Source: DATARH01 sp963712835 (lineage in GTDB: Bacteria; Pseudomonadota; Alphaproteobacteria; ATCC43930; CGMCC-115725). Taken from it: a DNA stretch of 64,000 nucleotides. This document shows, piece after piece, positions 51,447 through 60,398 of the stretch; within the stretch, counting starts at the first letter, position 1; each line of letters starts with the position of its first letter. The stretch is from the NCBI GenBank assembly GCA_963712835.1, contig CAVQJJ010000008.1, positions 186,001 through 250,000 on the forward strand. Reading direction: 5' to 3'. The position numbers and the translations under genes are program-made. The notes beneath the pieces were generated by a model that saw only the letters and a program-made list of their open reading frames with translations, was not told the DNA's origin and ran no database searches.

Positions 51447-52228
51447 AAGGTGGGAGCGGAACGCTTATGTCTCGCAGCCCGTGGCTGTCGGCTCGACCCC
51501 AGCTGCTCTTCCAGCACCTTTTTCGGCACCTCCTCGATCGCGCCGCGTTCGAGCCGGCCAAGCTGGAACGGGCCGTAGGACAGCCGGATGAGCCGGGTGA
51601 CGGAGTAGCCCAGGTGTTCGAGCACGCGCCGCACCTCGCGGTTTTTGCCCTCGCGCAGGGACATCGCCAGCCAGGCGTTCGACCCCTGCTGGCGTTCCAG
51701 TTGGGCGCGGATCGCGCCGTAGGCGACGCCGTCGATCGTCACGCCTTTTTCGAGCGCCGCGAGCCGCGCCGGCTCGACGATGCCGTGCACCCGCACCTTA
51801 TAGCGCCGCAGCCACCCGGTGGCCGGCAGTTCGAGCCGGCGGGCCAGCGCGCCGTCATTGGTGAGCAGCAGCAGCCCTTCCGAATTGAGGTCGAGCCGGC
51901 CGATCGAGACCAGCCGCGGCAATTCCTTGGGCAGCGCGGCGAATACCGTGGCGCGGCCTTTCTCGTCGCGATGCGTGGTCACCAGCCCCGCCGGCTTGTG
52001 ATAGCGCCACAGCCGCGCACGTTGCTTCTCGGGCAGCGGCGCGCCGTCGACCCGGATATCGTCATTGTCGCCGACATTGACCGCGGGGGTGGTCAGCACC
52101 GCGCCGTTGACCGAAACCCGGCCCCCGGCAATCCAGCGCTCGGCGTCACGCCGCGAGCACAGCCCGGCGCGGGCGAGAACTTTGGCGATGCGTTGCGGGG
52201 CGGTCTCGTTGGCGGTTTCTTGTGGCAT
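51443..52228 (-). CDS. rluB: Large-subunit rRNA pseudouridine synthase (RluB/RsuA family)
   Basis: This 261-residue enzyme has an N-terminal S4 RNA-binding domain (RIAKVLARAGLCSRRDAERWI) and a pseudouridine synthase domain with catalytic Asp in GRLDLNSEGLLLL. Basic tail after residue 245. It isomerises a uridine of 23S rRNA. The start at 52228 gives MPQETANE; the frame is open further upstream but that part overlaps the divergent tadA promoter region. Confidence 0.88.
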   Translation of the reverse strand: MPQETANETAPQRIAKVLARAGLCSRRDAERWIAGGRVSVNGAVLTTPAVNVGDNDDIRVDGAPLPEKQRARLWRYHKPAGLVTTHRDEKGRATVFAALPKELPRLVSIGRLDLNSEGLLLLTNDGALARRLELPATGWLRRYKVRVHGIVEPARLAALEKGVTIDGVAYGAIRAQLERQQGSNAWLAMSLREGKNREVRRVLEHLGYSVTRLIRLSYGPFQLGRLERGAIEEVPKKVLEEQLGSSRQPRAARHKRSAPTL

Positions 52229-52264
52229 GCTGTCAGCACATAGCGAGAGGCAACCGCCGCGGCA

Positions 52265-52723
52265 ATGACCAAGCGTGCCGAGACACCGATGACCCTGGCC
52301 TTTGCCGAGGCCGAGAAGGCCGGCTGGCGCGGCGAGGTGCCGGTCGGCGCGGTGCTCGTTGGGCCGGATGGCGCGATCATCGCCGCTGCCGGCAACGAGG
52401 TCGAGGCCGGCAACGACCCGACCGCGCATGCGGAAATGGTCGTGCTGCGCGCCGGCGCGGCCGCACTCGGGCAGAAGCAGCTCGACGGCTGCGATCTCCA
52501 TGTGACTCTGGAGCCATGCCCGATGTGCGCCGCGGCGATCGCGCTGGCGCGCATCCGCCGGCTCTATTTCGGCGCCTACGACCCGAAATCGGGCGGCGTC
52601 GAGCACGGCGCCCGCATCTTCGACCAGCCGAGCTGCCATCACCGGCCGGAAGTCTATGGCGGCATCGACGAGCGCCGCGCCGGCGCACTGCTGCGGGCAT
52701 TCTTTAAGGAGCGGCGGTCATGA
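52265..52723 (+). CDS. tadA: tRNA adenosine(34) deaminase
   Basis: This 152-residue nucleoside deaminase has the zinc-binding H-A-E in PTAHAEMVVLR and P-C-P-M-C in LEPCPMCAAAI. It converts adenosine 34 of tRNA-Arg to inosine. Divergent from rluB with a 36-base gap that must hold both promoters. Confidence 0.94.
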   Translation: MTKRAETPMTLAFAEAEKAGWRGEVPVGAVLVGPDGAIIAAAGNEVEAGNDPTAHAEMVVLRAGAAALGQKQLDGCDLHVTLEPCPMCAAAIALARIRRLYFGAYDPKSGGVEHGARIFDQPSCHHRPEVYGGIDERRAGALLRAFFKERRS

Positions 52724-52773
52724 TCCACCAGGGCTCGTCGGACAAGGCTCGTCATGCTATCTTGCGCCTCTGC

Positions 52774-53035
52774 CTATAGCCGCAGAAGTCGGCAGACTTC
52801 TGGCTGTTCAATCGCCAGCGCGACGATGCGATCAACCTGTGCTCCGTTAGGAACGCGCTTATGGTCTTCGCGCCACGCCGCCTCCTGGGCGAAACGTATG
52901 AGATATGGACCGGCGATGCGGTGATGGTGGCCTATCTCGCCCCGCCGCATCCGGGAGAAGAAGCCTTTGGCATTATTCGTATAGGCTTGAGCCTCGTCGC
53001 GGAGACCATTGGCTTTCTGGTGATTGACCCGCCGA
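52774..53035 (-). pseudogene. IS1595-family transposase remnant (ISXO2-like C-terminal part)
   Basis: About 87 residues match the end of IS1595-type transposases: VNHQKANGLRDEAQAYTNNA, then FFSRMRRGEIGHHHRIAGPYL and WREDHKRVPNGAQVDRIV. The frame slips close to the end (relatives continue with DFCGYWQRH, seen here in another frame). The front three quarters are missing and no terminal repeats were found, so this is a relic. Confidence 0.7.
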
Positions 53036-53251
53036 GGCTTTAACAAACGCGTAGCACGTTCCACCCGCCGCCTCGTTCACGTACAGCACGGTTTCCGGTG
53101 CGCCCTTCGTGCGAATGAAGGTCAGCGCGTCCATCTCGTCGCGGAACATTGGCAAGCGCAGCTTCAAACCGAGACGCTAGCGGCGCTGAACATCCGTTGC
53201 AATTGAGATTGACTCGCAACTGCGGCCGCCGTTTTATGGCCACCGACCAGT
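53036..53251. other. Gap between IS remnant and iron operon
   Basis: About 215 bases with no recognisable gene. A minus-strand open frame of 64 codons (53167-52973) has no ribosome site or family. Confidence 0.4.
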
Positions 53252-53270
53252 GAGAATGATTATCGATATC
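53252..53270. promoter_or_regulatory. Fur-like box upstream of the porin gene
   Basis: GAGAATGATTATCGATATC agrees with the 19-bp Fur consensus GATAATGATAATCATTATC at 15 positions. It lies 33 bases ahead of the OprB start. It may equally be read by Irr or another Fur-family regulator. Confidence 0.6.
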
Positions 53271-53303
53271 GTTTAGCCGTTAGGTTGCGGAGGACATCGG
53301 GCA

Positions 53304-54827
53304 ATGGCCGTTGCCAGGCAGTCGGACGGCCGGGTTATTCCCGGCAAACCCTCGAAATCGCGGCGCTGCGGCATTGGCGCTGCGGCCTCGCTCGGCGCGC
53401 TCGCCGCGGTGGGTTTGTGGGCCGGGCCGGCCCTCGCGGCGCCGCCGCAAATCCGGGTTCCGACCGAGGAACAGCTTCAGCCCGGGGAAACCCCTTCGAC
53501 GGTCGAAGGTCCGGATTTCATCAGCGGCCTGGCGCGGACCAACTTCCTGCTCGGCAATATGGGCGGGTTGCGGCCGTTCCTCAGCCAGTACGGCATCTCC
53601 TTCGCGCTGCAGGAGACGAGCGAGGTGCTCGGCAACGTCACCGGCGGGATTCACAAAGGCTTTGACTATGACGGGCTGACGCAAATGCTGCTGCAGCTCG
53701 ACACCAACCGCGCCTTCGGCTGGTACGGCGGCGCCTTCAATGCGAGCGCGCTGCAAATCCACGGCCGCAATCTCAGTGCCGACAATCTCGGCACGTTGCA
53801 GACTGCGAGCGGCATCGAGGCAGATCGCTCCACGCGCCTCTGGGAAGTGTGGTACGACCAGAAATTCCTCGACGAGGATCGCGGCGACATCAGGGTCGGC
53901 CAGCAGAGTCTCGACCAGGAATTCATCGTCAGCCAGAACGCGTCGTATTTCGTCAACACGATGTTCGGCTGGCCGATGGTGCCGTCGGCCGATCTGCCGG
54001 GCGGCGGCCCCGCCTATCCGCTGTCGGCGCTCGGCGTGCGCGGCAAATGGCGGCCGGTCGACCCGCTGACCTTTCTTGTCGGCGTGTTCAACGGCAGCCC
54101 GGTCAAGAACGGCGTCGGCGGCGATCCGCAGCTGGCCAATTCGTCGGGCGCCAGCTTTCCGACCAATGGCGGCGCCCTCGTCATCGCCGAAATGCAATAC
54201 AGCTACCCCGCGCTCGGCAGCATGATCTACGCCGACCAGAGCCAGCCGCTGGCGCGCGTCTACAAGCTCGGCTTCTGGTACGACACCGAGCATTTCAACG
54301 ATTTGCGCTTCGACAATACCGGTCTGTCGCTGGCCAACCCGGCGACCACCGGCATCCCGCAGCAGCATCGCGGCGACTACAGCATCTATGCCGTCGCCGA
54401 CCAGCTAGTCTGGGTCGATCCGAAGGAATCCGACCGCACCATCAACCTCTTCGCGCGCGCCATGGGCACGCCCGAGGAAGACCGCAGCCTGATCGATTTC
54501 AGCCTCAACGCCGGGATGATTTTCCACGAACCGTTCCTGAACCGCGACGACGACACGTTCGGCGTCGGCATGGGTTTCGCCAAGGTCAGCAGCCGGGCGG
54601 CTGCGCTCGACCAGGACACGCAATCCCTCACCGGCGCGTTCACCCCGACGCGGACCAACGAGGCCTTCGTCGAGGTCATCTACCAGTATGCCGTCGCGCC
54701 CTGGCTCATGCTTCAGCCCGACTTCCAGTATGTGTTCAACCCGGGCGGCGGGATCGCGAATGCGAGCGGGACGGCGCGGGTCAAGGACGAAGCCGTGCTG
54801 GGCGTCCGCACCAACATCCTGTTCTGA
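53304..54827 (+). CDS. Carbohydrate-selective porin, OprB family
   Basis: This 507-residue outer-membrane protein has a long N-terminal signal ending A-L-A-A near residue 46. The rest is dominated by strands with aromatic ends, typical of OprB: FLSQYGISFALQETSEVLGN, GQQSLDQEFIVSQNASYFVN, and a C-terminus ending in V-R-T-N-I-L-F with terminal Phe for BAM insertion. OprB porins are known for sugars; here the Fur-like box and EfeB gene suggest that it carries an iron-loaded substrate. GGAGG precedes ATG 53304. Confidence 0.85.
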   Translation: MAVARQSDGRVIPGKPSKSRRCGIGAAASLGALAAVGLWAGPALAAPPQIRVPTEEQLQPGETPSTVEGPDFISGLARTNFLLGNMGGLRPFLSQYGISFALQETSEVLGNVTGGIHKGFDYDGLTQMLLQLDTNRAFGWYGGAFNASALQIHGRNLSADNLGTLQTASGIEADRSTRLWEVWYDQKFLDEDRGDIRVGQQSLDQEFIVSQNASYFVNTMFGWPMVPSADLPGGGPAYPLSALGVRGKWRPVDPLTFLVGVFNGSPVKNGVGGDPQLANSSGASFPTNGGALVIAEMQYSYPALGSMIYADQSQPLARVYKLGFWYDTEHFNDLRFDNTGLSLANPATTGIPQQHRGDYSIYAVADQLVWVDPKESDRTINLFARAMGTPEEDRSLIDFSLNAGMIFHEPFLNRDDDTFGVGMGFAKVSSRAAALDQDTQSLTGAFTPTRTNEAFVEVIYQYAVAPWLMLQPDFQYVFNPGGGIANASGTARVKDEAVLGVRTNILF

Positions 54828-54871
54828 GGCGCGTGCGATTGTCGCTACCGGCTCGACGCGCTTGACGCGAC

Positions 54872-54908
54872 TGCGAATGATTCTTAGCGTGAATGACACT
54901 CATTCGCA
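54872..54908. promoter_or_regulatory. GAATGA-type inverted repeat ahead of the propeller gene
   Basis: TGCGAATGA and TCATTCGCA form a perfect 9-bp inverted repeat 19 bases apart, and a third GAATGA lies between them. Fur sites are often arrays of such hexamers; this could be a second iron-responsive site. Confidence 0.4.
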
Positions 54909-54927
54909 GCATTGCGCCTGGGGGAGA

Positions 54928-56088
54928 ATGACGATGACCCGGTTGATGCGATTGGTCCCCCTTTTTGGCCTTGCCGCCCTCATCGCGAGCGCGGTGGCGC
55001 CGAACCTCGCGCGAGCGGACTCCCAAGGTCTGCTCGAGACGATCCACAAGCACATCACCCGCACCTCGACCGTGACCGATAACGGCGACCTGAACCCTTA
55101 TGCGGTGGTGGTGGCGCCGGTCGCGGCCGGCAAAATCCAGCAGGGCGACGTATTGGTCGACAATTTCAACAACCTGTCGAACCTGCAGGGCACCGGGACA
55201 ACAATCGTCGATTACAGCCCATCGACGCACAAGACCTTCACCTTCGCCAAGCTGGCGCAGAACCTCGCGCAATGCCCCGGCGGAGTCGGCATGACCACGG
55301 CGATGACCATGCTGAAAAGCGGCTGGATCATTGTCGGCAGCACGCCGAGCAAGGACGGCACGACTGGCACCAAGGGACCCGGCTGCCTTCTCGTCTTCGA
55401 CAGCAACGGCAATCTGGCCACGGTTTGGGCCGGCCCCAATATCAATGGCCCCTGGGGCAACATGGCGGTGATCGACCGCGGCTCGACCGCGACGCTGTTT
55501 GTCAGCATGGCCGGGTTCGGTATTCAGGCGCCCAGCGTGCGCGACCCGGCGACAGGCTTTCCGGTAACGGTCAATAAGCAGACCGTGCTGCGCATCGACC
55601 TGTCGATCCCGGCGGGCGGCCAACCGACCATCACCGGGCAGACCGTTATCGCCAGCGGGCTCAGCGCGCGCGCCGACCGCGACGTGTTCCTGATCGGGCC
55701 GACCGGGCTGGCGCTCGCCGCGGACGGCACGACGCTTTACGTGTCGGACGCGGTCAACAATCGGATCATCGCCATCCCCGACGCGACGACGCGGCGCGAC
55801 AGCGCCGGCACCGGCCGCGTCGTCACCAAAGACGGCCTCTTGCTGCGCCCGCTGGCGCTGGCGATGACGCCCGAGGGCCATCTCCTCGCCTGCAATGCCA
55901 GGAACGGCCAGCTCGTCGAGATCGACCCGGCGACCGGAAAACAAATCTACGCACAGTGGATCGACACGAACCCGGCGCAGTCGCCACCCGGCAACGGCGA
56001 TTTGTTCGGCCTCGCGATGACGCCCGACGGCAGGGGCTTCTATTACGTCGAGGACGATGTGAACACGCTGATGGAGGCACAACGATGA
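54928..56088 (+). CDS. Periplasmic NHL/SMP-30-like beta-propeller protein
   Basis: This 386-residue protein has a signal peptide cleaved after A-R-A near residue 31 and then several propeller blades. Repeats of the type LALAADGTTLYVSDAVNNRI, LALAMTPEGHLLACNARNG and LAMTPDGRGFYYVED follow the NHL/strictosidine-like pattern. It may bind an iron chelate or act as a lactonase; the sequence does not decide. GGGGAGA precedes the ATG at 54928, and its stop overlaps the EfeB start in ATGA. Confidence 0.75.
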   Translation: MTMTRLMRLVPLFGLAALIASAVAPNLARADSQGLLETIHKHITRTSTVTDNGDLNPYAVVVAPVAAGKIQQGDVLVDNFNNLSNLQGTGTTIVDYSPSTHKTFTFAKLAQNLAQCPGGVGMTTAMTMLKSGWIIVGSTPSKDGTTGTKGPGCLLVFDSNGNLATVWAGPNINGPWGNMAVIDRGSTATLFVSMAGFGIQAPSVRDPATGFPVTVNKQTVLRIDLSIPAGGQPTITGQTVIASGLSARADRDVFLIGPTGLALAADGTTLYVSDAVNNRIIAIPDATTRRDSAGTGRVVTKDGLLLRPLALAMTPEGHLLACNARNGQLVEIDPATGKQIYAQWIDTNPAQSPPGNGDLFGLAMTPDGRGFYYVEDDVNTLMEAQR

Positions 56089-57467
56089 CGGGGAGGCGCG
56101 GCGGGCAAGATAGCGCCCCAGATGGCGCCACTGGGGCGACCCGCCGCGGCTTTTTCACCCGCGTCGCGGGGCTGGCCGCCGCCGGCGCGGCGCTGACCGC
56201 GGAAGCCCGCGCGCCCGCCCTCGCCAAGACCGATCCGGCGGCGCCGATGCCGGACGCGCAGATCGAGCCGTTCTGGGGCAAGAACCAGGGCGGCATCGTG
56301 ACCCCATCGCAGGGCTACACCTATTTCGCCGCGCTCGATCTGACCACCGAGAAGCGCGACGATGTCGTTGCCGCGCTCAAGGCCTGGACCAATGCGGCGG
56401 CCCGGCTCGCCGGCGGCAAGCCGATCGACGCCTTTTCGCGTACCGAGCTCGCCTATAATTACGACACCTCCACCATCACCGTGACGACGACCAGCAGCGA
56501 GCCGACGCCGACGGCGGTGTCGCTCTCCGACAGCGGCGAGGCCGAGGACCTGCTGTCGGCGCGCCTGACGCTTACCTTCGGCTTTGGCGCCGGCCTCTTC
56601 GAGAAGGACGGCAAGGACCGCTACGGCCTCGCGAAGCGCCGCCCCGAGGCGCTGATCGACCTGCCGCATTTCGCCGGCGACGAGTTGGCTTCCGACCATA
56701 CCGGCGGCGACCTCTCGATCCAGGCCTGCGCCGACGACCCGCAGGTCGCGTTCCACGCGGTGCGGCAGCTCATTCGCCTCGCCGACGATATCGCGCAGGT
56801 CCGCTGGGCGCAGACCGGGTTCCTGCCGAAAATCGCGCCGGGCGCGACGCCGCGCAATCTGATGGGGTTCCGCGACGGCACCAACAACCCGCCGATCAGC
56901 GATGCGGCGGCGATGGAAAAATTCATCTGGGTCGGCGACGAAGGTCCCGACTGGATGAACGGCGGCAGCTACATGGTTGTCCGGCGCATCCGCATGGCGC
57001 TTGAGCATTGGGACAAGAGCAAGCTCGACCTGCAGGAGCAGACCTTCGGGCGGCACAAGGTCAGCGGCGCACCGCTCGGCATGAAGAATGAGAAGGATGC
57101 CCTCGATCTCGACGCCACCGACAAGGACGGCAATTACGTCATCGCCGAGAATGCGCATGTCCGGCTCGCCGCCGCGGCAAACAACGACGGCACGCAAATC
57201 CTCCGCCGCGCCTATTCCTACAATGACGGCGTCAATGTTACCGCCGAGCGCTGGCCGCCTTGGCGGCAGGGTATCGAATACGACGCCGGACTGTTCTTCA
57301 TCTGCTACCAGCGCGACCCGCGCACCGGCTTCGTCAAGCTGTTCGAAAAGATGGCAAAGCTCGACATGCTGAACCAGTTCGTGACGCATGTCGGCGGCGG
57401 CCTGTTCGCGATCCCCGCTGGCGCGGCGCAGGGCGAATTCACCGGCCAGCGCCTGTTCGTGACCTGA
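56085..57467 (+). CDS. efeB: Dyp-type heme peroxidase / deferrochelatase EfeB
   Basis: This 460-residue protein has a Tat signal (TRRGFFTRVAGLAAAG near residues 19-34). The Dyp-type core includes GFRDGTNNP and GGSYMVVRRIRM, with the proximal heme His in FGRHKVSGAPLG and the distal Asp in the GFRDG motif. EfeB works with EfeU and EfeO to oxidise ferrous iron or to strip iron from heme. EfeU and EfeO are absent from the window; the porin and propeller appear in their place. Confidence 0.92.
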   Translation: MTGRRGGQDSAPDGATGATRRGFFTRVAGLAAAGAALTAEARAPALAKTDPAAPMPDAQIEPFWGKNQGGIVTPSQGYTYFAALDLTTEKRDDVVAALKAWTNAAARLAGGKPIDAFSRTELAYNYDTSTITVTTTSSEPTPTAVSLSDSGEAEDLLSARLTLTFGFGAGLFEKDGKDRYGLAKRRPEALIDLPHFAGDELASDHTGGDLSIQACADDPQVAFHAVRQLIRLADDIAQVRWAQTGFLPKIAPGATPRNLMGFRDGTNNPPISDAAAMEKFIWVGDEGPDWMNGGSYMVVRRIRMALEHWDKSKLDLQEQTFGRHKVSGAPLGMKNEKDALDLDATDKDGNYVIAENAHVRLAAAANNDGTQILRRAYSYNDGVNVTAERWPPWRQGIEYDAGLFFICYQRDPRTGFVKLFEKMAKLDMLNQFVTHVGGGLFAIPAGAAQGEFTGQRLFVT

Positions 57468-57485
57468 CGTTCCCCTTCCCGTGTT

Positions 57486-57527
57486 CATGGGTTCCGGGCC
57501 CGACCCTCGGGTCGCCCCGGAATGACG
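57486..57527. repeat. Palindromic element (TTCCGGG type)
   Basis: GGTTCCGGGC pairs with GCCCCGGAAT and an inner CGACCCTCGGGTCG hairpin. It ends in TGACGG like the other elements. Confidence 0.55.
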
Positions 57528-57537
57528 GGCAGGCAAT

Positions 57538-58764
57538 CTAAGCCGGCGGCAGCTCGAACAGGCGCTGCATCTTGGAGAAGCCGCGCAGCTCGAAATGACC
57601 GATCTCCCACATGGGGCGGCTTAGCGTTTCGGCAAACGTTTCCGACATGATGAGCGAGCGGTCGAGCTCGCGGCATAGCCGCTCGATACGCGCGGTCAGG
57701 TTCACATCCGGACCGATCACGGTGAAATCGAGCCGGTTGCCGGAGCCGATATTGCCGTAGCTGACCGTGCCGTAATGCAGCGCTACGCCGGCCTGGAGCG
57801 GTGTTCCGGGCTGCTTCTTGTTGCGCTCGGCGAGCGCGTCGAGCCCCGCCCGCGCCGCCGCCAGCGCGTCGCTGCACGCATCGGCGGCGCTGCGCTCCGG
57901 GCCGTGATTGAAGATCGCGAGCACCCCGTCGCCCATGATCTCGACGACCTCGCCGCCATACTGCTGCACCGGCGGCATCACGCAGTCGAAATAGTTGTTG
58001 AGCAGGCGCAACACCGCGCGTGGGTTCAATTGATCGGACAAGGCGGTGAAGTCGCGCAGATCGAACAGCGTCAAAGCCGCGGTGATCTCGCGCACGTCGC
58101 CGCGCCGCACCTGGCCGTCGAGGATCAGCCGACCGGCTTCCTCGCCGACATAGGTCGACAGCATCGCTTTGACGAAGCGGAACATTGCCTTCGACTCGGC
58201 GACGGTGGCGTAACCCGCCATCAGATCGTGGATGAACTGCATCTCGGGCGGCGTGAAACCGCCGGGACGCTTGGTCGCCCAGGAGAAGGCACTGATGAGC
58301 CCGACCCCGTAGATCAACGGCTCCATCACGTAATGCGTATAGCCCTGCTCGCGCAGCTCTTCGAGCACCGGAAACGGCAGGAGGTTGTTGCCCTCGAGAT
58401 GCCAGTTGAGGCTTTGCCCCTCCTCGACCACGAGGCGCACCGGGCTTTCGATATAGGTCGCGGTCTTTTCGATGCCGTGGTCGAGGAATTTCTCGTCCAT
58501 CGGCCGATCCGAGAACCAGATGCGTGAGACGCCGCGATATTGCGGGTGGAACGCGCGCTGGTGCAGCGAGACGCGGTCGATCGGGATGCCGGCGGCGGCG
58601 ACCCTCTCGCAGAAGCCTTCGAGCAGCTCCTTGTTGCCGGGCAGAAAGCGCGCCTCGCGGATGAGCCAGGTGGTGATCTCGGCGGCTGCGTCAGCCGGCG
58701 GCGCGAGGGGTGCGTCCACAACTTCGTCCAGGGGCATCGGCCGGTACTCGCTCGGGGCGCGCAT
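57538..58764 (-). CDS. Class III adenylate/guanylate cyclase with N-terminal sensor region
   Basis: This 408-residue protein has about 215 residues of unassigned sensor-like sequence and then a class III cyclase domain. The metal-binding pair is in LFDLRDFTALSD and GDGVLAIFNHG. The transition-state Asn/Arg region reads VNLTARIERLC. No membrane helix, so it is soluble. The N-terminal region (YRGVSRIWFSDRP; SAFSWATKRPGGF) recurs in many alphaproteobacterial cyclases. Confidence 0.88.
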   Translation of the reverse strand: MRAPSEYRPMPLDEVVDAPLAPPADAAAEITTWLIREARFLPGNKELLEGFCERVAAAGIPIDRVSLHQRAFHPQYRGVSRIWFSDRPMDEKFLDHGIEKTATYIESPVRLVVEEGQSLNWHLEGNNLLPFPVLEELREQGYTHYVMEPLIYGVGLISAFSWATKRPGGFTPPEMQFIHDLMAGYATVAESKAMFRFVKAMLSTYVGEEAGRLILDGQVRRGDVREITAALTLFDLRDFTALSDQLNPRAVLRLLNNYFDCVMPPVQQYGGEVVEIMGDGVLAIFNHGPERSAADACSDALAAARAGLDALAERNKKQPGTPLQAGVALHYGTVSYGNIGSGNRLDFTVIGPDVNLTARIERLCRELDRSLIMSETFAETLSRPMWEIGHFELRGFSKMQRLFELPPA

Positions 58765-58800
58765 TATGTCGGGTGCCGAACGCCGCGCGGCAACCTTTGC

Positions 58801-59931
58801 TCACGCAACGCTGAATTTCGTGAGCGCCGCACGGTCGATATCGATGCCAAGCCCCGGCCGGTCGGGGATCGCGACCCAGCCGTCTTTCTGCACGATCGGC
58901 TCGCTGACGACCGCGAAGCGGATCGGATGCTCCGACTGGTCGAATTCGAGCAGCGGCTCGATCGGGTGCAGCCCCGGCGGGTTGTGCGGCAGCGCGGCGA
59001 TCAGCTGCAGCGAGGCGGCGAACGCGACCGCGGTGCCCCAGACATGCGGGTTCACCCGCACACCGAACGCGTTCGCCATGTCGGCGATCTTCTTGGTCTC
59101 GGAAATGCCGCCCGCCGCGGCGATGTCGGGCTGCAGGATATCGACCAGCCGCCCGGTGATCAGCGGCCGGAAACCCCAGCGGGTGAACTCGGCCTCGCCG
59201 CCGGCGATCGGGATGCCGAGCGCCGCCTTGACCTCGCGGTATCCGGCAAGGTCCTCGGGCGGCACCGGCTCCTCGAACCAGGCAATGTCGAGCGGCTCGA
59301 TCTGCCTGCCGAGCCGGATCGCGCCCAGCGCGTCATAGGCGTGGTTGGCGTCGACCATGATGCGGATGCCGGGACCGACGGCGCGGCGCACCGTCTCGCA
59401 CAGCCGCACGTCACTTTCCATGCCGAAGCCGAGCTTGAGCTTGATCGCGGTGAACCCGGCGGCGACGCGCTGATGCGCCTCCTCGACCAGGTAATCGAGC
59501 GGGTCGCCGTGACGCTTGCGATAGAAGCCGGTCGCGTAGGCTTCGACCTTGTCGCGCAGCCGTCCGCCGAGCAGCCGGCCGACCGACACGCCGAAATGGC
59601 GGGCCTTCAAATCCCACAGCGCGATGTCGATCGCCGACAGCGCCTCGATCGCAAGGCCCTTCTGGCCGTGATCGCGCAGCCGGTTGTACATCCCCTGCCA
59701 GTGCCGCTCGATGGCCAACGCGTCCTCGCCGATCAGCAGCGGCTTGTAGTAGTCGACGATCGGCGCGGTCAGCCGCGCCGGGCCGAACGCTTCGCCCCAG
59801 CCGCTATTGCCGTCCTCGCCGACGATCTCGACCAGACAGGCGCCGCGCCGCTCGTACCAGGCTTGCGAGTACGCGAAAGGCTCGGCCAGCGCCGTGTCGA
59901 GCACGTAAGTCTTGATGTCGCGGATTTTCAT
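58801..59931 (-). CDS. Mandelate racemase/muconate lactonizing enzyme family protein
   Basis: This 376-residue enolase-superfamily enzyme has the K-x-K in TAIKLKLGF, metal ligands in IMVDANHAYD, WFEEP and GGEAEF, and a late His in NPHVWGTAV. The Lys-x-Lys and His pattern fits the mandelate racemase subgroup. It probably abstracts an alpha proton of an acid sugar or hydroxy acid. Confidence 0.9.
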   Translation of the reverse strand: MKIRDIKTYVLDTALAEPFAYSQAWYERRGACLVEIVGEDGNSGWGEAFGPARLTAPIVDYYKPLLIGEDALAIERHWQGMYNRLRDHGQKGLAIEALSAIDIALWDLKARHFGVSVGRLLGGRLRDKVEAYATGFYRKRHGDPLDYLVEEAHQRVAAGFTAIKLKLGFGMESDVRLCETVRRAVGPGIRIMVDANHAYDALGAIRLGRQIEPLDIAWFEEPVPPEDLAGYREVKAALGIPIAGGEAEFTRWGFRPLITGRLVDILQPDIAAAGGISETKKIADMANAFGVRVNPHVWGTAVAFAASLQLIAALPHNPPGLHPIEPLLEFDQSEHPIRFAVVSEPIVQKDGWVAIPDRPGLGIDIDRAALTKFSVA

Positions 59932-59936
59932 GTTCG

Positions 59937-60380
59937 TCAGCGGCGCAGGGGTTCGTAGACCATCCCGACCATCAGCCGGTCGACATGCTCGCCATCGCTG
60001 GACAGGGGCAGGATGATTGCCTCATAGCGCTGCATTCTGTCGTCGAGCATCCGGTCGGCGAGCGCGTGCAACGGCGCCTTGGTGCGCACCACCTTGCGAA
60101 AGCTGCGGGTCGATAGATCGCGAAATTCCGGCGCCGGCATCTCGTCGAGCATCTTGCCGGTCAGTTCGAAATTCGTGCGTTCGGCGAGGTTGGTGCCGTG
60201 CAGCCGGATGCGGAAACGCGGCGGCGTTCCCTCGAGAACATCGGCAAGGATGACATCGCCTATCGCGAAGCGGATGTCGATCGGGTCGAGCTCGGCGCGC
60301 GACGGCATCGGGCGGTCGCCGCGCTTGCCGTTCCAGTAGTCGTAAAGTTGCCGCAGCTTCGGGTGCCTGATGGCCTCCAT
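59937..60380 (-). CDS. PAS-fold protein (PAS_5 / DUF1488-like type)
   Basis: This 147-residue protein has the single-PAS pattern common in alphaproteobacteria: LYDYWNGKRGDRPMPSRAELDP, then FRIRLHGTNLAERTNFELTGK and a closing VGMVYEP. It may bind a ligand or sense the envelope. The gap to the enolase-superfamily gene is 5 bases. Confidence 0.8.
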   Translation of the reverse strand: MEAIRHPKLRQLYDYWNGKRGDRPMPSRAELDPIDIRFAIGDVILADVLEGTPPRFRIRLHGTNLAERTNFELTGKMLDEMPAPEFRDLSTRSFRKVVRTKAPLHALADRMLDDRMQRYEAIILPLSSDGEHVDRLMVGMVYEPLRR

Positions 60381-60398
60381 CGCCGCATCTTATAGACT

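Noticed and set aside
52973..53167. 64-codon minus-strand frame as a gene
   Set aside because: It overlaps the transposase relic in another frame and has no ribosome site.
53280..54368. Long minus-strand open frame inside the porin gene
   Set aside because: Shadow of the OprB gene; no family features.
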